Assembly: GCA_036481345.1 (NCBI GenBank)
Contig: JAZGHU010000035.1
Span: 1-30,144, forward strand
Length of the DNA: 30,144 bases
Direction of reading: 5' to 3'
From: JAAOYC01 sp036481345
Lineage (GTDB): Archaea > Nanobdellota > Nanobdellia > Woesearchaeales > WJKL01
Shown here: in pieces, positions 14,220-21,073 of the stretch
Layout of the letters: the number at the start of each line of letters is the position of its first letter
Position numbering within the stretch: the first letter of the stretch is position 1
The notes under the pieces: generated by a model
The model's input: only the letters and a program-made list of their open reading frames with translations
The model's database searches: none
Told to the model about the DNA's origin: nothing
Position numbers and translations under genes: made by a program

Positions 14220-15398
14220 ATGAGAATACTATTGATAAATCATTTTCCAATGCAAGGTTCAGGCTCTGGAATCTATACTTTAAACATTGCAAAAGAACTG
14301 ATAAAAAAAGGACATAAAGTTGCAGTTATTGACATTGATAATCAGCCAGATAAGAATAAATATCCATTCAAGCTTTATACAATAAAAGCAAACAAAGATA
14401 TTCCTTTTAATTTTCCCTGCTTCACAACCCATCCAAGAAGCAATCTGACTTATTATGACTTGACAGAAAAGCAGATTAAACAATATATTGATGCTTACAT
14501 TAAAAAAACACAACAAGTAATAAAAGAATTTGCTCCTGATATAATTCATGCACAACATCTTTGGGTTGCTCCTTATGTTGCTCACAAATTAAAAATTCCA
14601 TACATAGTTACAGCACACGGTACTGATTTAATGGGATTTAGCAAAGACAAAAGATATCATAAATATGCTCTTGAAGGAGCTAATAATGCTCATAAAATAA
14701 TTACAATCTCAAAACAAGTTCATCAAGATGTATTAAAACTTTACAAAGTTCCAGAATCTAAATTGGCTTTAAATCCAAATGGATTTGATGAAGATAAATT
14801 CAAAATTCTAAAAGTAGACAAAAATAAATTATTAAAATTATTTGATATCCACAAGCCGCATAAAAAAATAATTTCTTTTGTTGGCAAGTTAACAGATTTC
14901 AAAGGGATTGATATTTTAATAGATGCAATCCCAAAGATAAACAAAGCTTTTCCAGACACATTGTATATAATAGCAGGAGGCGGCCAGTTAAAAGACAAAC
15001 TTCATCAGCAAGCTTACAAACTTGGAATAGATGGACAAATATTCTTTATTGGACTGCAGCCACAGGAAAACATTGCACAGATCTACAACATTGCAGATGT
15101 TTCAGTTGTCCCATCAAGAATTGAACCTTTTGGACTGGTAGCAATTGAAGCATTAGCTTGCGGAACTCCAGTTGTTGCAACCAATGCAGGCGGCCTCCCA
15201 GATTTCATAAATTCTAAAGTTGGACAATTAGTTCCAATGAACAATCCAGATGCACTAGCAAAAGCAATCATCGAAGAATTAAAAAACAAGACAAAACAAA
15301 CAAAAGGAAAATACGCTGCAAAATATGCTAAAAAGAATTTTTCATGGGGCTCAACCTTAAAAAAAGTTATCCAGCTCTATAAACAATGCAAAAAATAA
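14220..15398 (+). CDS. GT4-family glycosyltransferase
   Basis: A 392-residue GT-B glycosyltransferase. The N-terminal Rossmann domain starts MRILLINHFPMQGSGSGIYT with the acceptor-site glycines and contains TAHGTDLMGF with H133. The C-terminal domain has ISFVGKLTDFKGIDILIDAI and the donor-binding E302-x7-E310 motif in EPFGLVAIEALACGTPVVAT. Family members move a sugar from a nucleotide or lipid donor with retention of configuration. The substrate cannot be told from sequence; lipid-linked glycan or S-layer glycan synthesis is plausible given the envelope genes nearby. No signal peptide or membrane helix is seen. Its 3' end converges on the lipoprotein gene with 6 nt between stops. Confidence 0.9.
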   Translation: MRILLINHFPMQGSGSGIYTLNIAKELIKKGHKVAVIDIDNQPDKNKYPFKLYTIKANKDIPFNFPCFTTHPRSNLTYYDLTEKQIKQYIDAYIKKTQQVIKEFAPDIIHAQHLWVAPYVAHKLKIPYIVTAHGTDLMGFSKDKRYHKYALEGANNAHKIITISKQVHQDVLKLYKVPESKLALNPNGFDEDKFKILKVDKNKLLKLFDIHKPHKKIISFVGKLTDFKGIDILIDAIPKINKAFPDTLYIIAGGGQLKDKLHQQAYKLGIDGQIFFIGLQPQENIAQIYNIADVSVVPSRIEPFGLVAIEALACGTPVVATNAGGLPDFINSKVGQLVPMNNPDALAKAIIEELKNKTKQTKGKYAAKYAKKNFSWGSTLKKVIQLYKQCKK

Positions 15399-15404
15399 AA
15401 AAAT

Positions 15405-15845
15405 CTATGATTCTCCACAACTTACAATAAAGAAATCACTATCTCTATCTGTATTGAACTGAATCTTGTTCTTAGTTCCTTTTCTGATAGATAAAGGACC
15501 AGATATATCAGCACAATAAACAGATTCATAAGGCCCTATTTCTAATTTATCACATTCAGGAAATGCTGAGATAAGCCCATTAAGAATTATCTTTGCATTA
15601 TATCCAATCTTTATTGTCCTATTAGATGGATTTGTCAATATTAGCTCAATCTTATTGTCAAGACATCTTACTTCAGAAAGAACCTCAATACCATCTATTA
15701 AAGGCCCTTCTACTGTTGCTGTTGGTTCTGGCTCTGGTACTGGTTCAGGAATTGGCTCAGGTTCTATTATTTCTTCTTCAACCTTGCACCCAGTAACTAA
15801 GAAAATCATCATAAATAAAATTCCTATCAAAATAATTTTTTTCAT
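15405..15845 (-). CDS. Lipoprotein with proline/glutamate stalk
   Basis: 146 residues. A lipoprotein signal peptide MKKIILIGILFMMIFLVTGC ends in a lipobox LVTGC with C20 as the lipidated residue. A PEP-rich stalk (about residues 28-43) follows, then a domain of about 95 residues with four cysteines and the segments ILTNPSNRTIKIGYN and FPECDKLEIGPYESVYC. The same domain occurs in the 148-residue membrane-anchored protein at 23484-23930. The ribosome binding site is AGAGGTG, 5 nt before the ATG. LspA encoded 2 kb away could process it. The function is unknown; it is likely a surface-exposed beta domain. Confidence 0.75.
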   Translation of the reverse strand: MKKIILIGILFMMIFLVTGCKVEEEIIEPEPIPEPVPEPEPTATVEGPLIDGIEVLSEVRCLDNKIELILTNPSNRTIKIGYNAKIILNGLISAFPECDKLEIGPYESVYCADISGPLSIRKGTKNKIQFNTDRDSDFFIVSCGES

Positions 15846-15878
15846 ATAAACACCTCTAAGAAAGAAAATAAAAAAAAG

Positions 15879-15888
15879 AATATATAAA
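15879..15888 (-). promoter_or_regulatory. TATA-like box for the lipoprotein gene
   Basis: TTTATATATTC on the minus strand. A start near 15860 would leave a leader of about 15 nt holding the AGAGGTG site. Confidence 0.45.
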
Positions 15889-15923
15889 TATTACTATAAA
15901 ACGAAGTTTTTAGGTAATATTTA
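15885..15923. repeat. 39-bp palindrome between divergent genes
   Basis: TAAATATTAC (15885-15894) and GTAATATTTA (15914-15923) are perfect inverted copies. Inside, AAAAC-GAA-GTTTT (15898-15910) forms a second perfect stem with a GAA loop. It overlaps the lipoprotein TATA region and is a candidate operator. Confidence 0.55.
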
Positions 15924-15968
15924 CTAAAAGAGATTATTTTTCTATTTTCTTAAACACCTTTAGCAAAG

Positions 15969-15976
15969 TATTTAAA
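15969..15976 (+). promoter_or_regulatory. TATA-like box for the 87-aa basic protein
   Basis: TATTTAAA followed about 22 nt later by the Shine-Dalgarno AGAGGTGGT (15998-16006), so the leader is only 10-20 nt. Confidence 0.45.
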
Positions 15977-16010
15977 CATTCTAAACAACATTAAACAAGA
16001 GGTGGTATTT

Positions 16011-16274
16011 ATGCCAAAAAAAAGAGCTAAAAAAGCAGCCCCTAAAAAACCAACTGTAAAAAAGAAAGTAAAAGCTGTTTCTGCAAAAGTCAAAAAAAGT
16101 CAAAAAAAGGCATTAGCAGAATTGAAAAAAGCAAAGCAAAAATTTCTAAAGCATGAAAAACAAGTTAGAGCATACATCAAGAAGAATCCTGAAAAAGCAG
16201 CAGCTATTGCAGCTGGAATCGGCGCAGCAATAGGTGGAGTAGCATCTAGAGTCATTAAAAGAAAAAGAAAATAA
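16011..16274 (+). CDS. Histone-H1-like lysine-rich protein with glycine-zipper membrane segment
   Basis: 87 residues from the ATG at 16011, which follows AGAGGTGGT. Residues 1-35 are almost entirely K, A, P and V, resembling H1-type tails. Residues 36-58 form a charged helix. Residues 59-80 (NPEKAAAIAAGIGAAIGGVA) recall the glycine-zipper end of DUF883/YqjD-type membrane proteins, and the end is RVIKRKRK. The protein could bind DNA or ribosomes with its tail while the glycine-rich helix sits in the membrane. That is inference; no known family name can be assigned. It starts a co-directional run of small membrane genes. Confidence 0.65.
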   Translation: MPKKRAKKAAPKKPTVKKKVKAVSAKVKKSQKKALAELKKAKQKFLKHEKQVRAYIKKNPEKAAAIAAGIGAAIGGVASRVIKRKRK

Positions 16275-16286
16275 AAGGTGTAAATA

Positions 16287-16607
16287 ATGGCAAAGAAAAA
16301 AGCAAGCAAGGTTTCAGACTATGTTGATTTATTTTCTCAAGCAGTTGCAAAATATTTCAGCCAGAAATACAAAGTAGTAAAAAAAGTAGAAGATGTCAAG
16401 AAAGCAACAATCCAAACAGCTTTAAACGTAAAAAAACAAATCATGAAGACAATCATAGAAGCAACATTGTTAGCCACTGGAATGATAGCATTAGTTGTAG
16501 GAATCATTTTGATACTGAACAAAGTGTTTCCTTTGGAATACATCCTCATAGCTTATGGCTTTATAGTTGTAATAGGAATCTTAGCTAACATGAAACTCAA
16601 AGCATAG
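16287..16607 (+). CDS. Small two-helix membrane protein
   Basis: 106 residues. Residues 1-55 are basic and helical (VAKYFSQKYKVVKKVEDVKK). Two membrane helices follow at about 57-77 (TLLATGMIALVVGIILIL) and 83-101 (LEYILIAYGFIVVIGILA). It resembles holin-like or YqjD-neighbour membrane proteins in outline only. AAAAGGTG lies 9 nt before the ATG, and the gene follows the lysine-rich protein by 12 nt, so they are very likely co-transcribed and may act together at the membrane. Confidence 0.65.
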   Translation: MAKKKASKVSDYVDLFSQAVAKYFSQKYKVVKKVEDVKKATIQTALNVKKQIMKTIIEATLLATGMIALVVGIILILNKVFPLEYILIAYGFIVVIGILANMKLKA

Positions 16608-16625
16608 GTTTTCTCTTCGAAAGCC

Positions 16626-16633
16626 TTATATAG
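16626..16633 (+). promoter_or_regulatory. TATA box for the small membrane operon
   Basis: TTATATAG centred 28.5 nt before the ATG at 16658. Confidence 0.5.
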
Positions 16634-16657
16634 TGCAGCAGCATATAAAAAATTAAA

Positions 16658-16810
16658 ATGGCACTCAAAACAATCTTTTTAGTTGTTCTAGCAATTATAA
16701 TAGCAGGAGTTTTATTAAAATTTACAAGAAAACTAATCCATACAGCATTCTTTGTTGCTTTAGCAGGAGTAGTATTCTTTGTATTAAAGTATCTAATAGC
16801 TATAAAGTAG
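16658..16810 (+). CDS. 50-aa membrane protein
   Basis: A 50-residue frame with two hydrophobic helices separated by LLKFTRKLIHT. It has a TATA box at leaderless distance and ends 1 nt before the next ATG, which supports it as a real gene. The segment KFTRKLIHTAFFVA resembles KITKSIFKAIFLAS at the start of the downstream 244-residue protein, so the two share an N-terminal membrane module, probably by duplication. The function is unknown. Confidence 0.6.
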   Translation: MALKTIFLVVLAIIIAGVLLKFTRKLIHTAFFVALAGVVFFVLKYLIAIK

Positions 16811-16811
16811 A

Positions 16812-17546
16812 ATGACTACTGAATTTATAATCGGGATTATAATCTTAGCTGTAATTGGATTAATAGTTTTCAAGATAACAAAATCTATTTTCAAAGCAAT
16901 ATTTCTTGCTTCAACAATACTTGCAATAACAATAGCCTTGATTTCTTTTCTTGTTGTAAGTGATGCAACTGAATTCACTGAAAAATCCAAAGCTATACCT
17001 TCCATATACTTATTAGAAGAAGACGGCATAATTTTAGCAGGATTCTCAGGAACATTCATGAATGAATCTTCACAGCCAACTTTTGTTTCAGGCGATGCAC
17101 TTGGACCTTATGAAGAAAATGATCTTGATGAATTATTAGGAGAAAATTACAAATTATATCTAGTAAAAAAACAAGCTTTTGATTTGATAGATACAATAGA
17201 TGGTGGCAACTTGCTTTTATCAAAAGAAGAGGTATTCACATTAATAGATTCTGAAACACCTCTTGATGACTATATCATAGCACAAGTAGGAGCTGTTTCA
17301 GCATCACAATTAGCAGCATTTAGAAAAGATATGTTCAGAGACATGAACATAGAAAATGATGATGGATTCAGAGGAGTATTATTTGCAGCAATGCTCACAA
17401 CAGGATTTAAGGAGCCAATATGGTTGTTTGATCAGATAAAGCAAAAGAACATAATCATCTACAAAGAAACACCAATGTTTAAACTTATCAAATTTGCTCC
17501 AACTTCATATTTAAAAAAATTAATGAAAACAGAAGAGGTGAATTAA
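16812..17546 (+). CDS. Membrane protein with soluble alpha-beta domain
   Basis: 244 residues. Two N-terminal helices (about 4-20 and 27-49) anchor a soluble region starting SDATEFTEKSKAIPSIYLLE. That region contains IILAGFSGTF and an extended FTLIDSETPLDDYIIAQVG segment, ending in a lysine-rich tail. No family was recognised. Its start lies 1 nt after the 50-residue gene stop, and its anchor resembles that protein. GAGGTG near its 3' end probably serves the next gene. Confidence 0.65.
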   Translation: MTTEFIIGIIILAVIGLIVFKITKSIFKAIFLASTILAITIALISFLVVSDATEFTEKSKAIPSIYLLEEDGIILAGFSGTFMNESSQPTFVSGDALGPYEENDLDELLGENYKLYLVKKQAFDLIDTIDGGNLLLSKEEVFTLIDSETPLDDYIIAQVGAVSASQLAAFRKDMFRDMNIENDDGFRGVLFAAMLTTGFKEPIWLFDQIKQKNIIIYKETPMFKLIKFAPTSYLKKLMKTEEVN

Positions 17547-17553
17547 AATCGGA

Positions 17554-17925
17554 ATGATGGATAAAGTATTTTTCTGGAGGCACAAAGAAGAACCTTTAGA
17601 TCTCAAAGAACCAATTAATTTAGGCGGATTAGGAAAAGAAAGTGATATAGCATTAGGAGTAGAACCAGAGCCAGGAATGACAACAGGCCCAACACCTCCA
17701 ATGCCTGGTACAATACCACCAGGCTCAATGCCAGAACCACCAACCCCTCCGCAACCAGCAACTTCATTTGCTCAGCCAATGGCGCAGCAGCCATCAATGG
17801 ACAAAGATATACAGCTGCTTAATGCAAAACTAGATTCACTTAAAGCAATCCTAGAAAACATACACCAAAGATTGGTAAATATAGAGAGACTAGCTCATGA
17901 ATCAGAAAAACAAGAAATCTACTGA
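17554..17925 (+). CDS. Proline-rich protein with C-terminal coiled coil
   Basis: 123 residues, starting at ATG 17554 (a second ATG follows at 17557). GAGGTG lies about 14 nt upstream, inside the end of the previous gene. Residues about 35-85 are dominated by P, G, T, M and Q. Residues 88-118 (LLNAKLDSLKAILENIHQRL) form a heptad-patterned helix, likely an oligomerisation coil. No signal peptide is present. The 3' end overlaps lspA by 29 nt. It may be a cytoplasmic adaptor for the preceding membrane proteins; this is inferred only from context. Confidence 0.6.
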   Translation: MMDKVFFWRHKEEPLDLKEPINLGGLGKESDIALGVEPEPGMTTGPTPPMPGTIPPGSMPEPPTPPQPATSFAQPMAQQPSMDKDIQLLNAKLDSLKAILENIHQRLVNIERLAHESEKQEIY

Positions 17926-18382
17926 ACTAAATAAATTTCTTATTATTTCTTTGACTGCAGTAGGAATATTACTCTTAGACCAACTGACAAAATTAGCAGT
18001 AATCAAGAACATGGAATTATTACAGTCAATACCTGTTCTACAAAATATCCTCCATCTAACTTATATCCAAAATACAGGAGCGGGCTTTGGATTATTTTCA
18101 CAATCAACAAGATTATTGATCTGGTTTTCAATAATTGTAATCGGACTTATCTTTTATTTTTATGAAGCAATCCCCGATAACAAATGCATGCAATTATCTA
18201 TTGCAGCAATCTTAGGAGGAGCTATTGGAAATTTAATTGATAGGATCAAGCTGGGCTATGTAATTGATTTTATTGATTTCAAGATATGGCCTGCTTTCAA
18301 CATTGCAGATATGGCAATAGTCATAGGTGTAATATCAATAGCTATATTTATTATAAAAAAAGAGATAAAAGAAAAAAAATGA
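17897..18382 (+). CDS. lspA: Lipoprotein signal peptidase (LspA)
   Basis: A 161-residue four-helix membrane aspartic protease. Conserved boxes are present: LLDQLTKLAVIKN (D28), QNTGAGFGLF (N59), GGAIGNLIDRI (catalytic D115) and PAFNIADMAIVIG (catalytic D138). LspA cleaves the signal peptide of lipoproteins before the lipidated cysteine. It overlaps the preceding gene by 29 nt and the following phosphatase gene by 4 nt (ATGA). Canonical LspA is known mainly from bacteria and is patchy in archaea, so horizontal acquisition is possible; base composition here is like its neighbours. The lipoprotein at 15405-15845 is a candidate substrate. Confidence 0.92.
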   Translation: MNQKNKKSTELNKFLIISLTAVGILLLDQLTKLAVIKNMELLQSIPVLQNILHLTYIQNTGAGFGLFSQSTRLLIWFSIIVIGLIFYFYEAIPDNKCMQLSIAAILGGAIGNLIDRIKLGYVIDFIDFKIWPAFNIADMAIVIGVISIAIFIIKKEIKEKK

Positions 18383-18774
18383 AACAAATCCTATTTGTCT
18401 GCCAAGGAAACTCTATAAGGAGCATCATGGCAGAGGCAATCTTCAATAAATTTGCTCCAAACAGCTACAAAGCAGTAAGCGCAGGAACAATCCACATCTT
18501 TCAGATAGACCCCAAAACAAAAGCAGTTCTAAAAGAGATTGATATAAAACCATCAAAAAAAACACCTTCTTCTTTGACTTATGAGGGGATAGTCAATGCA
18601 GAAAAAGTAGTTATCATGAATAAAGATGTTCCTAATTTTCCAGAACTAACCCCAAAAGAAAAGATCATAAGATGGAATGCTGTTGACACAGTAGGACTTC
18701 CAATTGATAATTTCAGAAAAACAAGAGATTATATCGTCAAAAGAGTAAAAGCATTGATAAAGAAATTAAAATAA
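18379..18774 (+). CDS. Low-molecular-weight protein tyrosine phosphatase / ArsC-like
   Basis: 131 residues from the ATG at 18379, which overlaps the lspA stop. The N-terminus MKQILFVCQGNSIRSIMAEA holds the catalytic C8-x5-R14-S loop of the LMW-PTP/arsenate reductase family. The later VDTVGLPIDNFRKTRDYI occupies the place of the general-acid Asp loop; D after V is present but the usual DP is not. It could dephosphorylate tyrosine-phosphorylated proteins or reduce arsenate. No thiol pair typical of thioredoxin-linked ArsC was seen, so the phosphatase role is somewhat favoured. It is the last gene of the lspA operon. Confidence 0.85.
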   Translation: MKQILFVCQGNSIRSIMAEAIFNKFAPNSYKAVSAGTIHIFQIDPKTKAVLKEIDIKPSKKTPSSLTYEGIVNAEKVVIMNKDVPNFPELTPKEKIIRWNAVDTVGLPIDNFRKTRDYIVKRVKALIKKLK

Positions 18775-18791
18775 ATTTAGCAGTGAACAAA

Positions 18792-19484
18792 TTACTTTAA
18801 ATACATATCATTTACCTTATAATCCCAGAATTTTATATCATTCTTATTTGTAATAACAAACTCAAAATAACCCCTCATAAACAAAGGACTAAAATTATCT
18901 CTTGTTAGTTCAATATATTTTAAAACAGATCTCACAGTTTTTTCATCTTTCCCTTTTCCCCAGCACATCTTATCTGTTATATGTCCAATTCCAGCCAAAT
19001 CAATTCTGCAGCTTAAATCAGGATCAGCTCCATGTGACAGCTCCATAAGGCCGCAACTCCCAATTTCAATTAAAACATCATTGCTTCTTGAAATAATTAT
19101 GCCAGATCCTTTATTCTCAGCAATCTCTACTAAAGAAACATTATAATTATCTTCCTCTCCCTTCAATTCTCCTGAAAACAATTCATTTAAAAATTTTTTA
19201 CATTCCTCATAAGTCTTTACACCTATTTTAGGTCTTCTCGGCAAATCGCTTCTTCCTTTTGCAGGCAAGGCTCTAACAATAAATCTTTCATATTCTGATA
19301 GAAATTCTCCAACATTCTCTTCTGTAAACTCATGATATCCAATTTTCATCCTATCAAAAGCAGGTAATCCTGAATCAATTAATCTTTTATCATCTATCGA
19401 CTTTTCAGTATGATATCTCTCTGCAAAATCTTCTAATCCTTCTTTCTTCAAAGAAATTATCCAGTCTGAGATAGTACCAACCAT
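18792..19484 (-). CDS. Hypothetical protein, 230 aa
   Basis: A cytoplasmic protein with no recognised family. The visible pattern has YERFIVRALPAKG early, a strand-rich centre (NYNVSLVEIAENKGSGIIIS and DVLIEIG), ELSHGADPDLSCRI, and a C-terminal GYFEFVITNKNDIKFWDYK. The alternation of VRxxP, SGxII and IEIG is faintly reminiscent of PEP-synthase-type ATP-grasp N-domains, but this is weak and not claimed. The start is supported by TTTATAAA (19507-19514) at 26.5 nt. Confidence 0.6.
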   Translation of the reverse strand: MVGTISDWIISLKKEGLEDFAERYHTEKSIDDKRLIDSGLPAFDRMKIGYHEFTEENVGEFLSEYERFIVRALPAKGRSDLPRRPKIGVKTYEECKKFLNELFSGELKGEEDNYNVSLVEIAENKGSGIIISRSNDVLIEIGSCGLMELSHGADPDLSCRIDLAGIGHITDKMCWGKGKDEKTVRSVLKYIELTRDNFSPLFMRGYFEFVITNKNDIKFWDYKVNDMYLK

Positions 19485-19506
19485 TACATAAAGAAATACT
19501 TAGAAT

Positions 19507-19514
19507 TTTATAAA
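19507..19514 (-). promoter_or_regulatory. TATA box for the 230-aa protein
   Basis: TTTATAAA centred 26.5 nt before the ATG at 19484. Confidence 0.6.
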
Positions 19515-19518
19515 GCTT

Positions 19519-20079
19519 CTAGTTAACACAATTACAAGGACTTAATTTTTCCTTTTTAGCTTCTTCTTTAGAATCAAACCAAACTTGATTACTTTCTTTT
19601 ATCTTCTTTGCCCAATCACACTTAGGAGCATGATACTTTTTCCCTGTTTTGCTTGCAACATACTTTCCAGGGCTAAACTCTTTTTTAATTGGTTTATTCA
19701 AACTTTCCTTATTCAAACTTTCATTATCTAAACTCCCTTCTCCCCAGTTTGTTTCAATATCCTTGTTGTCTACTTTAACTAAAGCAACAAGCCATCCAAT
19801 AAAACTTACTGCAAATGGCAAAACAACTTCTTTTAATTGGAATCTTAAAAAATAAATAGCTAACAAATTAATCCAAACTAAAGAATAAAATTTGATCAAT
19901 CCTCTCCATTGGTTGCTTCCAAATGTCAATCTGATACTGGCTAATAAAAATAAAATTAATAGCACCACTTCAACTTTATAGAATCTTCCACCTAGATTAA
20001 AAACAATTCCAATCCAGCTTAAGAAAAGTACAAACATTACTAATGATGTTATTATAAATGAACCTTTGTTTTCCCCCAT
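19519..20079 (-). CDS. Four-helix membrane protein with Ada-like zinc-binding tail
   Basis: 186 residues. Hydrophobic helices lie at about 8-28, 36-54, 62-80 and 85-102. A linker with a short ESLNK tandem repeat follows. The last 45 residues (YVASKTGKKYHAPKCDWAKK, then NQVWFDSKEEA and SPCNC) match the small Ada-type metal-binding module that recurs at the end of many nucleases and membrane proteins; likely ligands are H150, C154, C182 and C184. The tail should bind zinc. The membrane part was not recognised. The start is supported by TTTAAATA at 20102-20109. Confidence 0.7.
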   Translation of the reverse strand: MGENKGSFIITSLVMFVLFLSWIGIVFNLGGRFYKVEVVLLILFLLASIRLTFGSNQWRGLIKFYSLVWINLLAIYFLRFQLKEVVLPFAVSFIGWLVALVKVDNKDIETNWGEGSLDNESLNKESLNKPIKKEFSPGKYVASKTGKKYHAPKCDWAKKIKESNQVWFDSKEEAKKEKLSPCNCVN

Positions 20080-20101
20080 ATTAAAATCAAATAATTTATC
20101 T

Positions 20102-20109
20102 TATTTAAA
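20102..20109 (-). promoter_or_regulatory. TATA box for the 186-aa membrane protein
   Basis: TTTAAATA on the minus strand, centred 26.5 nt before the ATG at 20079. Confidence 0.55.
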
Positions 20110-20134
20110 GTTTTTTATTTTAGAGTAGTAAACA

Positions 20135-20144
20135 TTTTAAATAG
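20135..20144 (+). promoter_or_regulatory. TATA box for the dCMP deaminase gene
   Basis: TTTTAAATAG centred about 25 nt before the ATG at 20164. Confidence 0.55.
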
Positions 20145-20163
20145 ATTATAATTCTAAATTTAA

Positions 20164-20652
20164 ATGGAAGTTAGGGAAATACTAAGAAATATATTAGATA
20201 ATGAAAAATATCAAAAATGCAACAAACATCCAATTGCAGCTGTGATTGAAACAGCAGATGGCCAATATATCAGTGGATGGAACGGTCCCCCAAAGAGATG
20301 GACTGGAATTCATGACTGTTTAAGAGCAGAATATCCATCTGGAGAAGGGATGGAGCATTGTCCAACAGTACATGCAGAGATAAAAGCAATTGGAAGTGCT
20401 GCTGAACAAGGCATCTCAATAAAAGATGCTACGATTTACTTAAGTGAATGGCTTTCTTGTGCTAACTGCACAAAAACAATAGAAGCAGCAGGAATAACAA
20501 AAATAGTTACACCAGATAGAGTATATTGGGATAAAGTAAATCATATTCTTATACCCAAACTGCAAAATCAGCCATATAATTTTGAACTAGCTGAACAAAT
20601 TATTGTAAAATCAGGAATAGAACTAATAGTAGACCCTTCTATAAGGCCTTAG
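20164..20652 (+). CDS. dCMP deaminase-like zinc deaminase
   Basis: A 162-residue member of the cytidine-deaminase fold. The zinc and proton-transfer motif is H70-A-E72 (TVHAEIKAIG), and the second zinc site is C99-x2-C102 (LSCANC), with S in place of the usual P. YISGWNGPPKRWTG and CLRAEYPSGEGMEHCPT match the substrate-binding segments of deoxycytidylate deaminases. The likely reaction is dCMP to dUMP, feeding dTTP synthesis; a modified-base deaminase cannot be excluded. It converges on aIF1A with a 4-nt overlap. It is the second deaminase in this window. Confidence 0.85.
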   Translation: MEVREILRNILDNEKYQKCNKHPIAAVIETADGQYISGWNGPPKRWTGIHDCLRAEYPSGEGMEHCPTVHAEIKAIGSAAEQGISIKDATIYLSEWLSCANCTKTIEAAGITKIVTPDRVYWDKVNHILIPKLQNQPYNFELAEQIIVKSGIELIVDPSIRP

Positions 20653-20993
20653 AATTCTTCAAACTCTTCTAATTTCTTCAAATAACCTTTTCTTTTGATA
20701 TACTGAACTTGACTCTTAGAATATTTGTAAATAACATCTCCTTTAGCATCCCCGCCTAATTCCCATGGCTCAACAATGATAATATCACCTTCTCTAACCC
20801 ATAAATACCTCTTCATTCTTCCAGGAATTCTGCAAAGTCTTGTCTTTCCATCAAGACATCTAACTCTCATCCTGCTTCCACCCATTCTTTGATCAACAAT
20901 CCCAAAAGATTGTTTTCCCCTAGGTAGTTTGATTCTAGAAATCTGCTGCTGTAATGCTGCTTGCTTTGCAGCTTCTTCTTTCTTTTTACTCAT
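20649..20993 (-). CDS. eif1A: Translation initiation factor aIF1A
   Basis: A 114-residue protein. A basic N-terminal tail precedes the OB-fold with GIVDQRMGGSRMRVRCLDGK, LCRIPGRMKRYLWVREGDII and VEPWELGGDAKGDVIYKYSK, the archaeal aIF1A signature. It binds the A-site region of the small subunit and promotes initiation complex formation. The ATG at 20993 is supported by a TATA box (21016-21023) at leaderless distance. The C-terminus is acidic (EEFEEF). Confidence 0.94.
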   Translation of the reverse strand: MSKKKEEAAKQAALQQQISRIKLPRGKQSFGIVDQRMGGSRMRVRCLDGKTRLCRIPGRMKRYLWVREGDIIIVEPWELGGDAKGDVIYKYSKSQVQYIKRKGYLKKLEEFEEF

Positions 20994-21015
20994 TCTACTC
21001 TAGAAACTGTGAATT

Positions 21016-21023
21016 CTTTATAA
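21016..21023 (-). promoter_or_regulatory. TATA box for aIF1A
   Basis: TTATAAAG on the minus strand, centred 26.5 nt before the ATG. Confidence 0.6.
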
Positions 21024-21043
21024 GCATTGCGAAAATAAGAACT

Positions 21044-21051
21044 TTTATATA
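21044..21051 (+). promoter_or_regulatory. TATA box for the RDD gene
   Basis: TTTATATA centred 26.5 nt before the ATG at 21074; this decides the start over the longer upstream frame. Confidence 0.65.
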
Positions 21052-21073
21052 CAATAGCGCTAATCAACTATTT

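Noticed and set aside
15655..15849. Glycine/serine-rich plus-strand frame opposite the lipoprotein
   Set aside because: Antisense shadow of the PEP stalk codons.
20954..21073. N-terminal extension of the RDD protein
   Set aside because: It would translate through the TATA box at 21044-21051 and overlap aIF1A; the ATG at 21074 fits the family.
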